Below are positions 51,102 through 59,508 of a stretch of 64,000 bases of DNA, in pieces (position 1 is the stretch's first letter; the number at the start of each line of letters is the position of its first letter). The notes beneath the pieces were generated by a model. The model searched no databases. It was not told the origin of the DNA and saw only the letters and a list, made by a program, of their open reading frames with translations. Made by a program: the position numbers and the translations under genes. Source of the DNA: Gordonia sp. 'Campus' (GTDB lineage Bacteria > Actinomycetota > Actinomycetes > Mycobacteriales > Mycobacteriaceae); the NCBI RefSeq assembly GCF_022206305.1, contig NZ_JAKOIW010000005.1, positions 186,001-250,000 on the forward strand. The letters are read 5' to 3'.

Positions 51102-52640
51102 TCACCCGTCGTGAGACGCCTTCTGAGAAGCCAGATTTCGGGTCGCCGGGCCCTCCAGCACGTTGCCCTCGGGGTCGAACCGCGAGGCGTGTAGCGGGCA
51201 ATCCCACGTCTGTTCCGCGTCGTTCCACCGAAGGACCCCGCCCAGGTGGGTGCAGAGCGGCGCAACCGACTGGGTCTCCCCGTTGACGGTGCACACACCG
51301 CGCGGCGTGAGCCCATCGTGGCCGACGACGCCGTCGCCTTCGGCGGGATGCTTCTTGGTGGGTTTGAGCAAGCCCGCATAGCCGGCGGTCATGTACGCAG
51401 CGACCTGACCGTTGGCCGAGAGGGCCGAACCGAGCGCTCCGAGGCTGGTGACCTCGGAGGTACGGAACGGACGGAACGTCTTCGACCACGGTGGCTCGTT
51501 CCCGAGGATCCTGCCGGTCATCGCCAATGCCGCGGCGACACCATTGGTGAGGCCCCACTTCGCGAAACCCGTTGCCACCTGGACGTTTTCCACACCCGGA
51601 AGGATGGGGCCGACATAGGGGAGCTGGTCGATGGTGGTGTAGTCCTGTGCCGACCAGCGGGCCACCATCCGCGCGGTGGGGAAGTGCTTCTCGGTCCACG
51701 CCAGCATGTCCATGACGTGCTGGCGCTCGGAACCGGTGCGGCCCACCTCATGACCCCAGCCGCCCACGAGCAACAACTCGCCGTCGTAACCGGGGCGGGT
51801 GACGGTCCGCAGTGACACCGACGGAGTGTCGGCACCCAGGTACATCTCGCGCGGGATCTGCTCGTCGACGGTGAACGCCGCGGCATACGACCGGGAGAAG
51901 TGCATACGGGCGAAGTAGCCGCCGCGGTCGAAGATCGGCTGGCCGGTGGCCACGACGACGGCGTCGGCGCGGACGTCCCCGGCGTCGGTGGACAGCACAT
52001 TGGGCGACCCGTGCTTCAACCCCTGGACCCGTACGCCCTCATAGAGGTGGCCGCCGTGGGCGCGCAGGTCGTCGGCGAGCGCCCGCAGGACCACCATCGG
52101 GTCGATCTGGGCCTGACCCTCGAGCCTGATCGCGGTCTTGACGTCGAAGGGGAGCTCTGGCGTGTCGACATGCGACACCGGGAGGTCGTGCGCGCGGCAG
52201 GCCGCGAACTCCTCCTCCACGGTCTTCGCCCCCGAGGCGGTCGAGGCGAACGTCAGCGCCGCTCGTTCGTCCACCTTCAGGCCACGGCGCTCGAGGTAGT
52301 GGCGAAGCCAGGCCTGCCCCTCCCGGTTGGCCTCGACGTAGTCGCGCACCGCGGACTTCTTCTGTCGGCTCGCGATCGACGACAGTCTCGATCCCTGCAG
52401 CAGGGAGAGCTTGCCGGTGGTGTGTCCGGTCGCGGCGGCGCCGATGTGCCGCGCTTCGAGAACCGCCACGGTCTGCCCGGCCCTGGCGAGCAGCAGCGCG
52501 GTCGTGAGGCCGGTGATCCCGCCACCGATGACCACTTGGTCGTAGGTGTCGATGACGTCGATGGGCATCGTCTCCGGGCGGACGTCGGGCAGGGCGTCGG
52601 AGGCGGAGTCGCCCACCGGGTCGAACCAGAGTGTTTTCAT
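51102..52640 (-). CDS. FAD-dependent oxidoreductase with C-terminal Rieske domain
   Basis: The 512-residue product starts with a DAO-type FAD domain (DQVVIGGGITGLTTALLLA near residue 34, then VLEARHIGAAATGHTTGKLS) and ends with a Rieske [2Fe-2S] domain whose ligands appear in CTHLGG and CPLHASRF at about residues 464-488. This architecture occurs in a widespread but poorly characterised group; the Rieske part lies behind the flavin domain as an electron relay. No partner gene is adjacent: nadB diverges across 144 nt and the IclR gene converges. The substrate is unknown; a reductant-linked amine or sugar-acid oxidation is only a guess from the DAO fold. Confidence 0.9.
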   Translation of the reverse strand: MKTLWFDPVGDSASDALPDVRPETMPIDVIDTYDQVVIGGGITGLTTALLLARAGQTVAVLEARHIGAAATGHTTGKLSLLQGSRLSSIASRQKKSAVRDYVEANREGQAWLRHYLERRGLKVDERAALTFASTASGAKTVEEEFAACRAHDLPVSHVDTPELPFDVKTAIRLEGQAQIDPMVVLRALADDLRAHGGHLYEGVRVQGLKHGSPNVLSTDAGDVRADAVVVATGQPIFDRGGYFARMHFSRSYAAAFTVDEQIPREMYLGADTPSVSLRTVTRPGYDGELLLVGGWGHEVGRTGSERQHVMDMLAWTEKHFPTARMVARWSAQDYTTIDQLPYVGPILPGVENVQVATGFAKWGLTNGVAAALAMTGRILGNEPPWSKTFRPFRTSEVTSLGALGSALSANGQVAAYMTAGYAGLLKPTKKHPAEGDGVVGHDGLTPRGVCTVNGETQSVAPLCTHLGGVLRWNDAEQTWDCPLHASRFDPEGNVLEGPATRNLASQKASHDG

Positions 52641-52704
52641 GACCCCCGGATTTGCCGTGATCAGGAGGGATCAAACATTCTCGGCGGGGCACGCGGAGAG
52701 TAAG

Positions 52705-52727
52705 GTTTTCGACTGGGAATCGAAAAC
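52705..52727. promoter_or_regulatory. Inverted repeat upstream of nadB
   Basis: GTTTTCGA (52705-52712) and TCGAAAAC (52720-52727) are perfect 8-bp arms around CTGGGAA, giving a 23-bp operator-like site 57 nt before the nadB start. The arms are AT-rich against a GC-rich background. The cognate factor is not identifiable here; a NAD-responsive regulator is one possibility. Confidence 0.7.
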
Positions 52728-52784
52728 GTGCGCCGGGAGTTGCTCTCGAGTGCGGGTTGCCGACGCGGCGAGAGGCGGTTGAAG

Positions 52785-54464
52785 ATGAGCGGGTCCACAG
52801 ATGGGCGGGCCGAGCAGGTCGGCGCGCTGCGCGCCGACCTCGTCGTGGTCGGGGCGGGCATCGCCGGACTGACCGCCGCCCTGTGCGCCGCCGAGAACGG
52901 GCTCGAGGTGATCGTGCTCAACAAGGGGCCGCGCTGGGATGCCACCCGCGGGGAGCAACCGACCTCCACGTTCTATGCCCAGGGTGGCGTCGCCGTGGTG
53001 ATGCCCGCCGGCCACGGTGACCCCGACGACTCGGTGGGCCGTCACCTCGCCGACACCGTCGCCGCGGGTGCGGGTCTCACCGATGCCGCCGCGTCGAGGC
53101 CGATCCTGGCAGACGGGTGGGCATCGGTGTCGGCGCTGATCGACTGGGGAGCCGAGTTCGACCGGAACGTCGACGGTGCCCTGCTCCGCACGCGCGAAGG
53201 CGGTCACTCGCTGCGTCGGATCATCCACGCCGGCGGCGACGCGACCGGCGCTGCGATCCAACGCGCGCTGCACTCGGCGGTACGCACCGCCGCCGGCCGC
53301 GGGGATGCGCCCGCCATCCGATTCCTCGACGACGCGATCGCGACCGCGGTGCTCCTCGACGACGACGGTGGCGACGGCCACGACAACGACGGCGGTCAGC
53401 GGCGGGCGGTCGGCGTTGCCGTTCTGCACGACGGACGTCCCGGGTCGGTACTCGCTCCGACCGTGTTACTGGCGACGGGCGGCGCGGGACACCTCTACGC
53501 GGCGACGACGAACCCCCCCGGTGCGACCGGTGACGGCATCGCGCTCGCTCTGCGCGCCGGCGCCGAGGTCGCCGACCTCGAGTTCATCCAGTTCCACCCG
53601 ACGATGCTGTACACCGCGGGGGCACGGGGCCGGCGCACGTTGATCAGCGAGGCGGTCCGCGGCGAGGGCGGGACACTCGTCGACGTCGACGGCCGGTCGG
53701 TGACCGACGGGGTCCATCCGATGGGCGACCTCGCCCCGCGCGACGTGGTCGCCGACGCGGTCGAGACCGCGATCGAACTCACCGGCCATCCGTGCGTCTA
53801 CCTCGATGTCGGTGGTGTCCACGACTTCGAGGCCCGGTTCCCGACCGTCAGTGCGGGAATCCGGGCCGCGGGCCTCGATCCCGCATCCCGGCGTATCCCG
53901 GTCGTGCCGGGCGCGCACTACCTCTGCGGCGGGGTCGTGACCGACGGCGACGCCAGGACTGCGGTCGACGGGTTGCTCGCGGCCGGGGAGGTCGCGCGGA
54001 CCGGGCTGCACGGCGCCAACCGCCTGGCGTCGAACAGCCTCCTGGAAGGTCTCGTGATGGGCCGCCGCGCGGCCCGGGTCGCGATCGACCGGCGTGGCCT
54101 GTCGGTACCCGAACGCGTACGGCCGCCGGTCGCGGAAGCGGTCCCCATCCTCGATCGCGACCTCCTGCAGGACACGATGTCGCGCCGCGCGGCCTTGCGC
54201 AGGTCGGCCGACGGACTGGCCGAGACCGCCGACCTGCTCGCGACGGCACCACGACGGGTTCCGCGTTCGGTGCGCGAGGTCGAGGATGCGGCGCTGACCC
54301 TCACCGCGTCGGCCGTCGTGGCATCGGCGGCCGCCCGCACCGAGTCCCGAGGCGCGCACGTCCGCGTGGACTTCCCGCTGACCGACGAGACGTCGGAGTC
54401 GCGCGTCCTCCGGCTCGTCGACGGGGAGCTGCGAGATGCCCGTGTGGCGCTCACGCCGGGCTGA
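52785..54464 (+). CDS. nadB: L-aspartate oxidase
   Basis: The 559-residue product is a fumarate-reductase-family flavoprotein with NadB features: VVVGAGIAGLTAALCAAENG for FAD at about residues 19-38, the TSTFYAQGGVAVVM loop, EFIQFHPTMLY, the active-site region HPMGDLAPRDVVADA, and the GLHGANRLASNSLLEGLVMG C-terminal FAD motif. It oxidises L-aspartate to iminoaspartate, which NadA condenses to quinolinate for NAD synthesis. ATG 52785 follows AGAGGCGG. Unusually, neither nadA nor nadC is adjacent: an epoxide-hydrolase-like gene follows. An inverted repeat lies 57 nt upstream. Confidence 0.93.
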   Translation: MSGSTDGRAEQVGALRADLVVVGAGIAGLTAALCAAENGLEVIVLNKGPRWDATRGEQPTSTFYAQGGVAVVMPAGHGDPDDSVGRHLADTVAAGAGLTDAAASRPILADGWASVSALIDWGAEFDRNVDGALLRTREGGHSLRRIIHAGGDATGAAIQRALHSAVRTAAGRGDAPAIRFLDDAIATAVLLDDDGGDGHDNDGGQRRAVGVAVLHDGRPGSVLAPTVLLATGGAGHLYAATTNPPGATGDGIALALRAGAEVADLEFIQFHPTMLYTAGARGRRTLISEAVRGEGGTLVDVDGRSVTDGVHPMGDLAPRDVVADAVETAIELTGHPCVYLDVGGVHDFEARFPTVSAGIRAAGLDPASRRIPVVPGAHYLCGGVVTDGDARTAVDGLLAAGEVARTGLHGANRLASNSLLEGLVMGRRAARVAIDRRGLSVPERVRPPVAEAVPILDRDLLQDTMSRRAALRRSADGLAETADLLATAPRRVPRSVREVEDAALTLTASAVVASAAARTESRGAHVRVDFPLTDETSESRVLRLVDGELRDARVALTPG

Positions 54465-54515
54465 CGTGGGGCAAGTCGATGCGGGCGGCCTCATGACAGG
54501 GCAGGATTGGCGTCG

Positions 54516-55502
54516 ATGACCTCAGCAGACGGCCTGGCGCGCGGCCAGGTGAACCCAAGCGGCGGGTCTCCGGACACCGTCGACATCGACCTCGGCCACC
54601 TCACCCTGCGTGCACTGACGTGGGGTCCCGACGACGGCCCCGTTGCGGTGTGCCTCCACGGTTTTCCCGATTCGGCCTGGACCTGGCGGCACCTGGGTCC
54701 CGAGCTCGCGAAGGCCGGTTACCGGGTCATCGCGCCTTTCACGCGCGGCTACGCGCCGTCGGACATACCGGCGGACAAGGACTTTCACGTGGCCGCGCTG
54801 GCCCACGATGCCCGCGGGATTCACGCCGCGGTGGGTGCCGGTGACGACGCCGTGCTCATCGGGCACGACTGGGGTGCGATGACGGCCAACGCGCTCGCGC
54901 ACCGCGACGACAACCCCTATGCGGCGGTGGTGTCGATGGCGGTGCCGCCGGTGCCCGCTGTACGGCGCTCGCTCGCCCAGGGCGCCGAGGGTGCACGGAT
55001 GCTGGGTCGTCAGCTGCTCATGAGCTGGTACATCGCGTTCAACCAGTTGCCCTGGGGGCCGGAGCGCACCCTGGACACGCTGATCCCGCTGTTGTGGCGC
55101 CGGTGGCGGCTGACCCGCAGGTCCCGTCCGGCACAGCTCGACATCGATCACGCGCTCGCGGCATTGCCCACCCCAGCGCATCGGTCGGCGGCCCTGGGGT
55201 ACTACCGGGCGCTGCGCACACCGCGTGTCGATCCGCGATACTCCGATCTCCGCAACGACTGGCTCGGCGAACCCCGCTGCCGCACGCTGTATCTTCACGG
55301 GGCCGACGACGGCTGCATGCAGTCGCGCTTCACCGACCGCGTCCGCGAGGTGCTGCCGCCCGGAAGCGGCGCTGCGGTGATCGCCGGAGCGGGTCACTTT
55401 CTCCATCTGGACGAGCCCGATGAGGTGAATGCGAGGATTCTCGGGTTCCTCTCGGAAACGCGCGGGGGCGACGGGGTGGCACGGGACGGGTCCGCTTCGT
55501 AG
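54516..55502 (+). CDS. Epoxide-hydrolase-like alpha/beta hydrolase
   Basis: The 328-residue product has the HGFPDSAWTW oxyanion-hole motif near residue 48 and the nucleophile elbow GHDWGAM with Asp, the pattern of alpha/beta-fold epoxide hydrolases and haloalkane dehalogenases. Asp in LHGADDG and His in GAGHFLHLDEP complete the triad. The substrate is unknown. ATG 54516 is preferred to the TTG at 54507 because AGGA then lies nine bases upstream. It follows nadB by 51 nt on the same strand and may share its transcript without functional relation. Confidence 0.88.
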   Translation: MTSADGLARGQVNPSGGSPDTVDIDLGHLTLRALTWGPDDGPVAVCLHGFPDSAWTWRHLGPELAKAGYRVIAPFTRGYAPSDIPADKDFHVAALAHDARGIHAAVGAGDDAVLIGHDWGAMTANALAHRDDNPYAAVVSMAVPPVPAVRRSLAQGAEGARMLGRQLLMSWYIAFNQLPWGPERTLDTLIPLLWRRWRLTRRSRPAQLDIDHALAALPTPAHRSAALGYYRALRTPRVDPRYSDLRNDWLGEPRCRTLYLHGADDGCMQSRFTDRVREVLPPGSGAAVIAGAGHFLHLDEPDEVNARILGFLSETRGGDGVARDGSAS

Positions 55503-55620
55503 ACTGACGCCCGGGATCGTCACGTCGTGGCCACCGGGGGGCGGCCACCGCATCGCATGCCGGGGGGTTTTGCGTGCCGGCGAAGAGGCGTCGCGAGGCA
55601 ATGCATGAAGGGGAGTCCGT

Positions 55621-56412
55621 ATGAACGGCGAGGGCTGTTGGTCGACGGTGGTGTGCCGGCCGACCGAACGCGCGGCGCTGGGACTGTCGGGTGACTCCGA
55701 GTGGTTGCTGCAGTGTCGGCTGGCGATCGGGCATCGGGGCAACCACGCCACCGACGCGAGCACGCACCCGCGGCACGATCGGCGTCTCTGGCTGGAGTGG
55801 AACGACTTCGACGATCGCGCCCAGTCGCTCATCGAACGCAACCCCTGCCCGGTCCCGTCGCCCGAAGGTGCGGGATGTGTGTTCTTCGCCGGGCACGGCG
55901 GACCCCACTTCTACGCCCGCACCAACGGTCACGCGCCGTCGGTGATGACCGGTGCCGGAGCCCCGGGTCCGCAAGCGGTCGGTCCCGACCGGTCCCTGAC
56001 CACCCAGCACCAGCCGCCGACCCGCATGGGGACGCACCGGTTACCCGACTCCCATCAACCCGTCCCGCTCCCACAGCAGCAGCCGGTCGTCGAGCCCGAT
56101 CCGCAGCCGGCTTACCGCGGGGGGCGTCGGTCCACCAACGCCGAGCCGCTCGTCACCGAGGATTACCAAGGCCGCCGCCACCGGACGGATGGCCTGAACA
56201 CGAATGGCGCGAGCGCAGATGGTCTGACCGCGGATGGTCTGAACGCGGGTGGCCTGAACGCGGGCGGACCGGCGCCGAGCGGGCCGGCCGACCCGGAGCC
56301 CGGCGCGCCGGCCGTGCAAGCCCTCGACACCGCCCGGCTCGAGGCGATCGGCGCGGCGCTCGACGAGGTCGCCACCGCACTGGCCCGACTGGCTGCGGTG
56401 CTGCGCGCGTAG
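55621..56412 (+). CDS. Hypothetical protein with five-residue repeats
   Basis: The 263-residue product has a cysteine-containing N-terminal domain (GCWSTVVCRP near residues 5-14, LLQCRLAIGHRGNH near 30-42, CVFFAGHGGPHFY) that could bind a metal, a Pro/Gln/His-rich middle, five five-residue units of the form DGLNA encoded by a 15-bp tandem repeat, and an Ala-rich C-terminal helix (AIGAALDEVATALARLAAVL). I do not recognise the family. AAGGGGAG lies about five bases before ATG 55621. It stands between the hydrolase and the copper operon and is transcribed in their direction; a link to either is unproven. Confidence 0.68.
   Translation: MNGEGCWSTVVCRPTERAALGLSGDSEWLLQCRLAIGHRGNHATDASTHPRHDRRLWLEWNDFDDRAQSLIERNPCPVPSPEGAGCVFFAGHGGPHFYARTNGHAPSVMTGAGAPGPQAVGPDRSLTTQHQPPTRMGTHRLPDSHQPVPLPQQQPVVEPDPQPAYRGGRRSTNAEPLVTEDYQGRRHRTDGLNTNGASADGLTADGLNAGGLNAGGPAPSGPADPEPGAPAVQALDTARLEAIGAALDEVATALARLAAVLRA
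56188..56262 (+). repeat. 15-bp in-frame tandem repeat
   Basis: Five 15-bp units, the fourth being GATGGTCTGAACGCG, lie in the 3' third of the hypothetical gene and encode variants of Asp-Gly-Leu-Asn-Ala. Unit length keeps the frame, so copy number could vary without truncating the protein. Confidence 0.9.
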
Positions 56413-56436
56413 TCGGACTCGTCACCCAACCAGGCC

Positions 56437-56506
56437 GGTACCCTAGGGGGGTACCGTTTTGCCGCCATGACTGGTATACCTGGTCGGGCATACCCGTGAG
56501 GGGTAT
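56437..56506. promoter_or_regulatory. Two CsoR-type copper operators
   Basis: GGTACCCTAGGGGGGTACC (56437-56455) and ATACCCGTGAGGGGTAT (56490-56506) both have the TACCC...GGGGTA layout of copper-responsive CsoR boxes. The second ends 15 nt before the CsoR start, so CsoR probably represses its own operon. A related GGTATACC lies at 56473-56480. Confidence 0.85.
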
Positions 56507-56521
56507 CCGGACGGGAGTGAC

Positions 56522-56815
56522 ATGGACGAGCATCAGCACGGTTACATCGGCCGCAAGGACGATTACCTCCGCCGACTCAAGCGCATCGAGGGGCAGGCGC
56601 GTGGCCTGCAGCGCATGGTCGAGGAGGACACCTACTGCATCGACATCCTGACGCAGGTGTCGGCGATGACGAAGGCGCTGCAGGCCGTCAGCCTCGGCCT
56701 GCTCGAAGAGCACATGGCGCACTGCGTCGTGCACGCGGCTCAAGAGAGCGACGAGGCCGGCAAGGCCAAGGTCGACGAAGCCATGGCCGCGATCTCGCGC
56801 CTGGTCAAGTCCTGA
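56522..56815 (+). CDS. csoR: CsoR-family copper-sensing repressor
   Basis: The 97-residue product is an all-helical DUF156 protein. The metal ligands appear at Cys39 (DTYCIDIL), His64 and Cys68 (EEHMAHC), with the spacing (25 and 4) of the copper-binding C-H-C set of CsoR, which distinguishes it from nickel- and persulfide-sensing members. It binds DNA as a tetramer and releases it when Cu(I) binds. GGGAG precedes ATG 56522. Two CsoR-like boxes lie directly upstream, and copZ-like, small-membrane-protein and P-type ATPase genes follow, forming a complete copper-efflux operon. Confidence 0.95.
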   Translation: MDEHQHGYIGRKDDYLRRLKRIEGQARGLQRMVEEDTYCIDILTQVSAMTKALQAVSLGLLEEHMAHCVVHAAQESDEAGKAKVDEAMAAISRLVKS

Positions 56816-56853
56816 CCGCCACTCGCACAAACCCGAACTCGAGGAGTTATCCG

Positions 56854-57060
56854 ATGAGCACCACCAGCACCTACACCGTCACCGGCATGACCTGCGGCCA
56901 CTGCGTGGCCTCGGTCCGCGAGGAGATCGAGGCGCTGCCCGGCGTGACGGATGTCGAGGTCACCCTCGACGACGGATCGGTACGCGTGGCCGCCGACCGC
57001 GAACTGGGCCGGTCCGAGGTCGAGGCCGCGGTCACCGAAGCCGGATACGCGCTGGCCTGA
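56854..57060 (+). CDS. copZ: Copper chaperone, heavy-metal-associated domain
   Basis: The 68-residue product is a single HMA domain with GMTCGHC near residues 11-17, whose two Cys bind Cu(I), and the ferredoxin-like beta-alpha-beta fold (ALPGVTDVEVTLDDGSVRV). It carries copper to the efflux ATPase or the repressor. GAGGAGT precedes ATG 56854 by about eight bases. It is 38 nt after csoR and 1 nt before the small membrane protein. Confidence 0.95.
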   Translation: MSTTSTYTVTGMTCGHCVASVREEIEALPGVTDVEVTLDDGSVRVAADRELGRSEVEAAVTEAGYALA

Positions 57061-57061
57061 C

Positions 57062-57214
57062 ATGACAACAGCAGTCGTCCGTCCGGTCGCCTATGTGGCG
57101 GCCCTGGTCGTGATCGTCGCGATCGCGTTCGTCGTCGGCCGCGCGTGGGGGCCCGATGTCGAACCGGCGCCGCAACATTCGCCGTCCCACAGCGTCGATG
57201 GTGGTCACCGATGA
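57062..57214 (+). CDS. Small single-pass membrane protein of the copper operon
   Basis: This 50-residue frame begins one base after the copZ stop and ends in a 4-nt ATGA overlap with the ATPase start, so it is translationally embedded in the operon. It has one membrane segment (about residues 9-27, VAYVAALVVIVAIAFVVGR) and a short outside tail ending PQHSPSHSVDGGHR with three His residues that could bind copper. I do not recognise the family. Its tight fit makes chance unlikely; it may assist the ATPase or shuttle Cu(I) at the membrane. Confidence 0.72.
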   Translation: MTTAVVRPVAYVAALVVIVAIAFVVGRAWGPDVEPAPQHSPSHSVDGGHR

Positions 57215-59499
57215 CCGCGACCGCACCCCATCTGATCGACCTCGACATCTCCGGCATGACGTGCGCGTCATGCGCCAACCGCATCGAACGCAAACTGAAC
57301 AAGCTCGACGGGGTGACGGCGTCGGTGAACTATGCGACCGAACGCGCCCACGTCGAGGTGCCGAACGGCCTGTCGACGACGGACCTCGTCGAGGTGGTCC
57401 GTGCGGCCGGTTACGACGCCGCGCCGATCCTGCCGGACCCGCCGGCAGTCACCGGGGGCCAGGAGCCCACGGTGTCGGGCGACCCCGAGTTGGACGCACT
57501 CCGTCAACGTCTGATCGTGTCGGCGGTGCTGTCCATACCTGTGATCGCGCTGGCGATGATCCCGGCGCTGCAGTTCACCTACTGGCAGTGGGCGTCGCTG
57601 ACCCTGGCTGCACCCGTGGTGGTCTGGGGCGCGTACCCGTTCCATCGCGCCGCTTGGGTCAATCTGCGCCACGGTGCCACCACGATGGACACGCTGGTCT
57701 CGGTCGGAACCCTGGCCGCGTTCGGATGGTCGCTGTACGCCCTGTTCCTGGGAACGGCCGGCACACCGGGTCTCACCCACGGCTTCGACCTGCTGCCGCA
57801 ACGCTCAGACGGGTCGTCGCACATCTACCTCGAGGCCGCAGCCGGCGTCACGACCTTCCTGCTGGCGGGCCGCTACTTCGAGAAGCGAGCCAAACGTCGT
57901 GCGGGCGATGCACTGTCGGCGCTGATGGATCTCGGTGCCAAGGATGTCGTGGTCCGCGACCACAACGGCGTCGAGACCCGAATCCCCATCGCGCAGTTGG
58001 CGGTCGGTGACGAGTTCGTCGTGCGACCCGGCGAGAAGGTCGCAACCGACGGCCTCGTCGTCGAGGGCGCGTCGGCGGTCGACGCCTCGATGGTGTCGGG
58101 CGAGTCGGTACCCGTCGAGGTCACCCCGGGCGACGCGGTCGTCGGCGCGACGATCAACACCAGCGGGTTGCTGGTCGTGCGTGCCACCGCCGTCGGGTCC
58201 GACACCGCGCTGTCCCAGATGGCACGCATGGTGACCGCGGCGCAGGAGGGCAAGGCCGACGTCCAGCGCCTGGCCGACCGCATCTCGTCGGTGTTCGTCC
58301 CGATCGTCATCGCGATCTCGGTTGCGACACTGGGATTCTGGCTGGGCGTCGCGTCGACGTCGGACTTCGCGGGCGGAGACGTCACCTTCGCGTTCACCGC
58401 GGCGGTCGCCGTCCTGATCATCGCATGCCCGTGTGCGCTCGGGCTCGCCACACCGACGGCACTGATGGTCGGCACCGGCCGGGGGGCGCAGCTGGGCATC
58501 CTGCTGAAGGGACCGGAGGTACTCGAGTCGACGCGACGGGTCGACACCATCGTGCTGGACAAGACGGGCACCGTCACCACCGGCGAGATGACGTTCTCCG
58601 CGATCACCGTCGCCGACGGTCACGACGAGGAGCAGGTCCTCGGCTGGGCGGCGTCGGTGGAGTCCGGATCGGAGCATCCGATCGCGGCCGCCATCGTCGA
58701 CGCCGGACGGGACCACATCGACTCGCCCGCCCGCGACTTCGTCTCCACGCAGGGCGCGGGCGTCGCCGGGATGGTCGGAGACCGATTGGTGCACGTGGTG
58801 TCGCCGAGCAAGGTCGACGTGCCCTTGCCGCGATCACTCGCCGACGCGGTGGCCACCGCCGAATCCGAGGGCGCGACGGCGGTCGTCGTGCTGGCAACCG
58901 ACCGCACCTCCGAAGAGACTGCCGGACAACCGGTTCCCGTGGGGGTCGTCGTGGTGGCCGATCGGATCAAACCGTCGTCGGCAGCGGCGATCACCGAGTT
59001 CCGGCGCCTGGGACTGACGCCGAAGCTGCTCACCGGCGACAACGAGGGCGCCGCTCGGGCCGTGGCGTCGAGAGTCGGCATCGACGATGTGACCGCCGGT
59101 GTCAGTCCACGACGCAAGCTCGAGGTCATCGCGGAACTCCAGGAGCAGGGTCACGTGGTCGCGATGGTCGGTGACGGGATCAACGACGCCGCAGCGCTCG
59201 CGCAGGCCGATCTCGGCCTCGCGATGGGTACCGGAACCGACGTGGCCATGGCCGCCAGCGACCTCACCGTCGTCAGCGGTGACCTCCGTGCGGTGGCCGA
59301 CGCGATCGCACTGGCGCGCCGAACACTCGGCACCATCAAGGGAAACCTGTTCTGGGCGTTCGGTTACAACGTGGCAGCCATCCCGCTGGCGGCAGCTGGC
59401 ATGCTGAACCCGATGATCGCGGGCGCCGCGATGGCACTGTCGTCGGTGTTCGTCGTCGGGAACAGCCTGCGACTCCGGGGGTTCGCCCCGAAGCGCTGA
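57211..59499 (+). CDS. copA: Copper-exporting P1B-type ATPase
   Basis: The 762-residue product has an N-terminal HMA domain (GMTCASC near residue 15), eight membrane segments, the actuator SGES motif (MVSGESVPVEV), the intramembrane metal site CPC (Cys406-Pro-Cys408), the phosphorylation site DKTGT (Asp450) and the hinge GDGINDAAALAQADLGLAMG. This combination defines Cu(I) exporters of the CopA/CtpV type. The ATG at 57211 overlaps the small membrane protein by 4 nt. With CsoR and CopZ upstream it forms a self-regulated copper-detoxification operon. The stop is 9 nt from the convergent flavoprotein gene. Confidence 0.96.
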   Translation: MTATAPHLIDLDISGMTCASCANRIERKLNKLDGVTASVNYATERAHVEVPNGLSTTDLVEVVRAAGYDAAPILPDPPAVTGGQEPTVSGDPELDALRQRLIVSAVLSIPVIALAMIPALQFTYWQWASLTLAAPVVVWGAYPFHRAAWVNLRHGATTMDTLVSVGTLAAFGWSLYALFLGTAGTPGLTHGFDLLPQRSDGSSHIYLEAAAGVTTFLLAGRYFEKRAKRRAGDALSALMDLGAKDVVVRDHNGVETRIPIAQLAVGDEFVVRPGEKVATDGLVVEGASAVDASMVSGESVPVEVTPGDAVVGATINTSGLLVVRATAVGSDTALSQMARMVTAAQEGKADVQRLADRISSVFVPIVIAISVATLGFWLGVASTSDFAGGDVTFAFTAAVAVLIIACPCALGLATPTALMVGTGRGAQLGILLKGPEVLESTRRVDTIVLDKTGTVTTGEMTFSAITVADGHDEEQVLGWAASVESGSEHPIAAAIVDAGRDHIDSPARDFVSTQGAGVAGMVGDRLVHVVSPSKVDVPLPRSLADAVATAESEGATAVVVLATDRTSEETAGQPVPVGVVVVADRIKPSSAAAITEFRRLGLTPKLLTGDNEGAARAVASRVGIDDVTAGVSPRRKLEVIAELQEQGHVVAMVGDGINDAAALAQADLGLAMGTGTDVAMAASDLTVVSGDLRAVADAIALARRTLGTIKGNLFWAFGYNVAAIPLAAAGMLNPMIAGAAMALSSVFVVGNSLRLRGFAPKR

Positions 59500-59508
59500 C
59501 CGGGGTCG

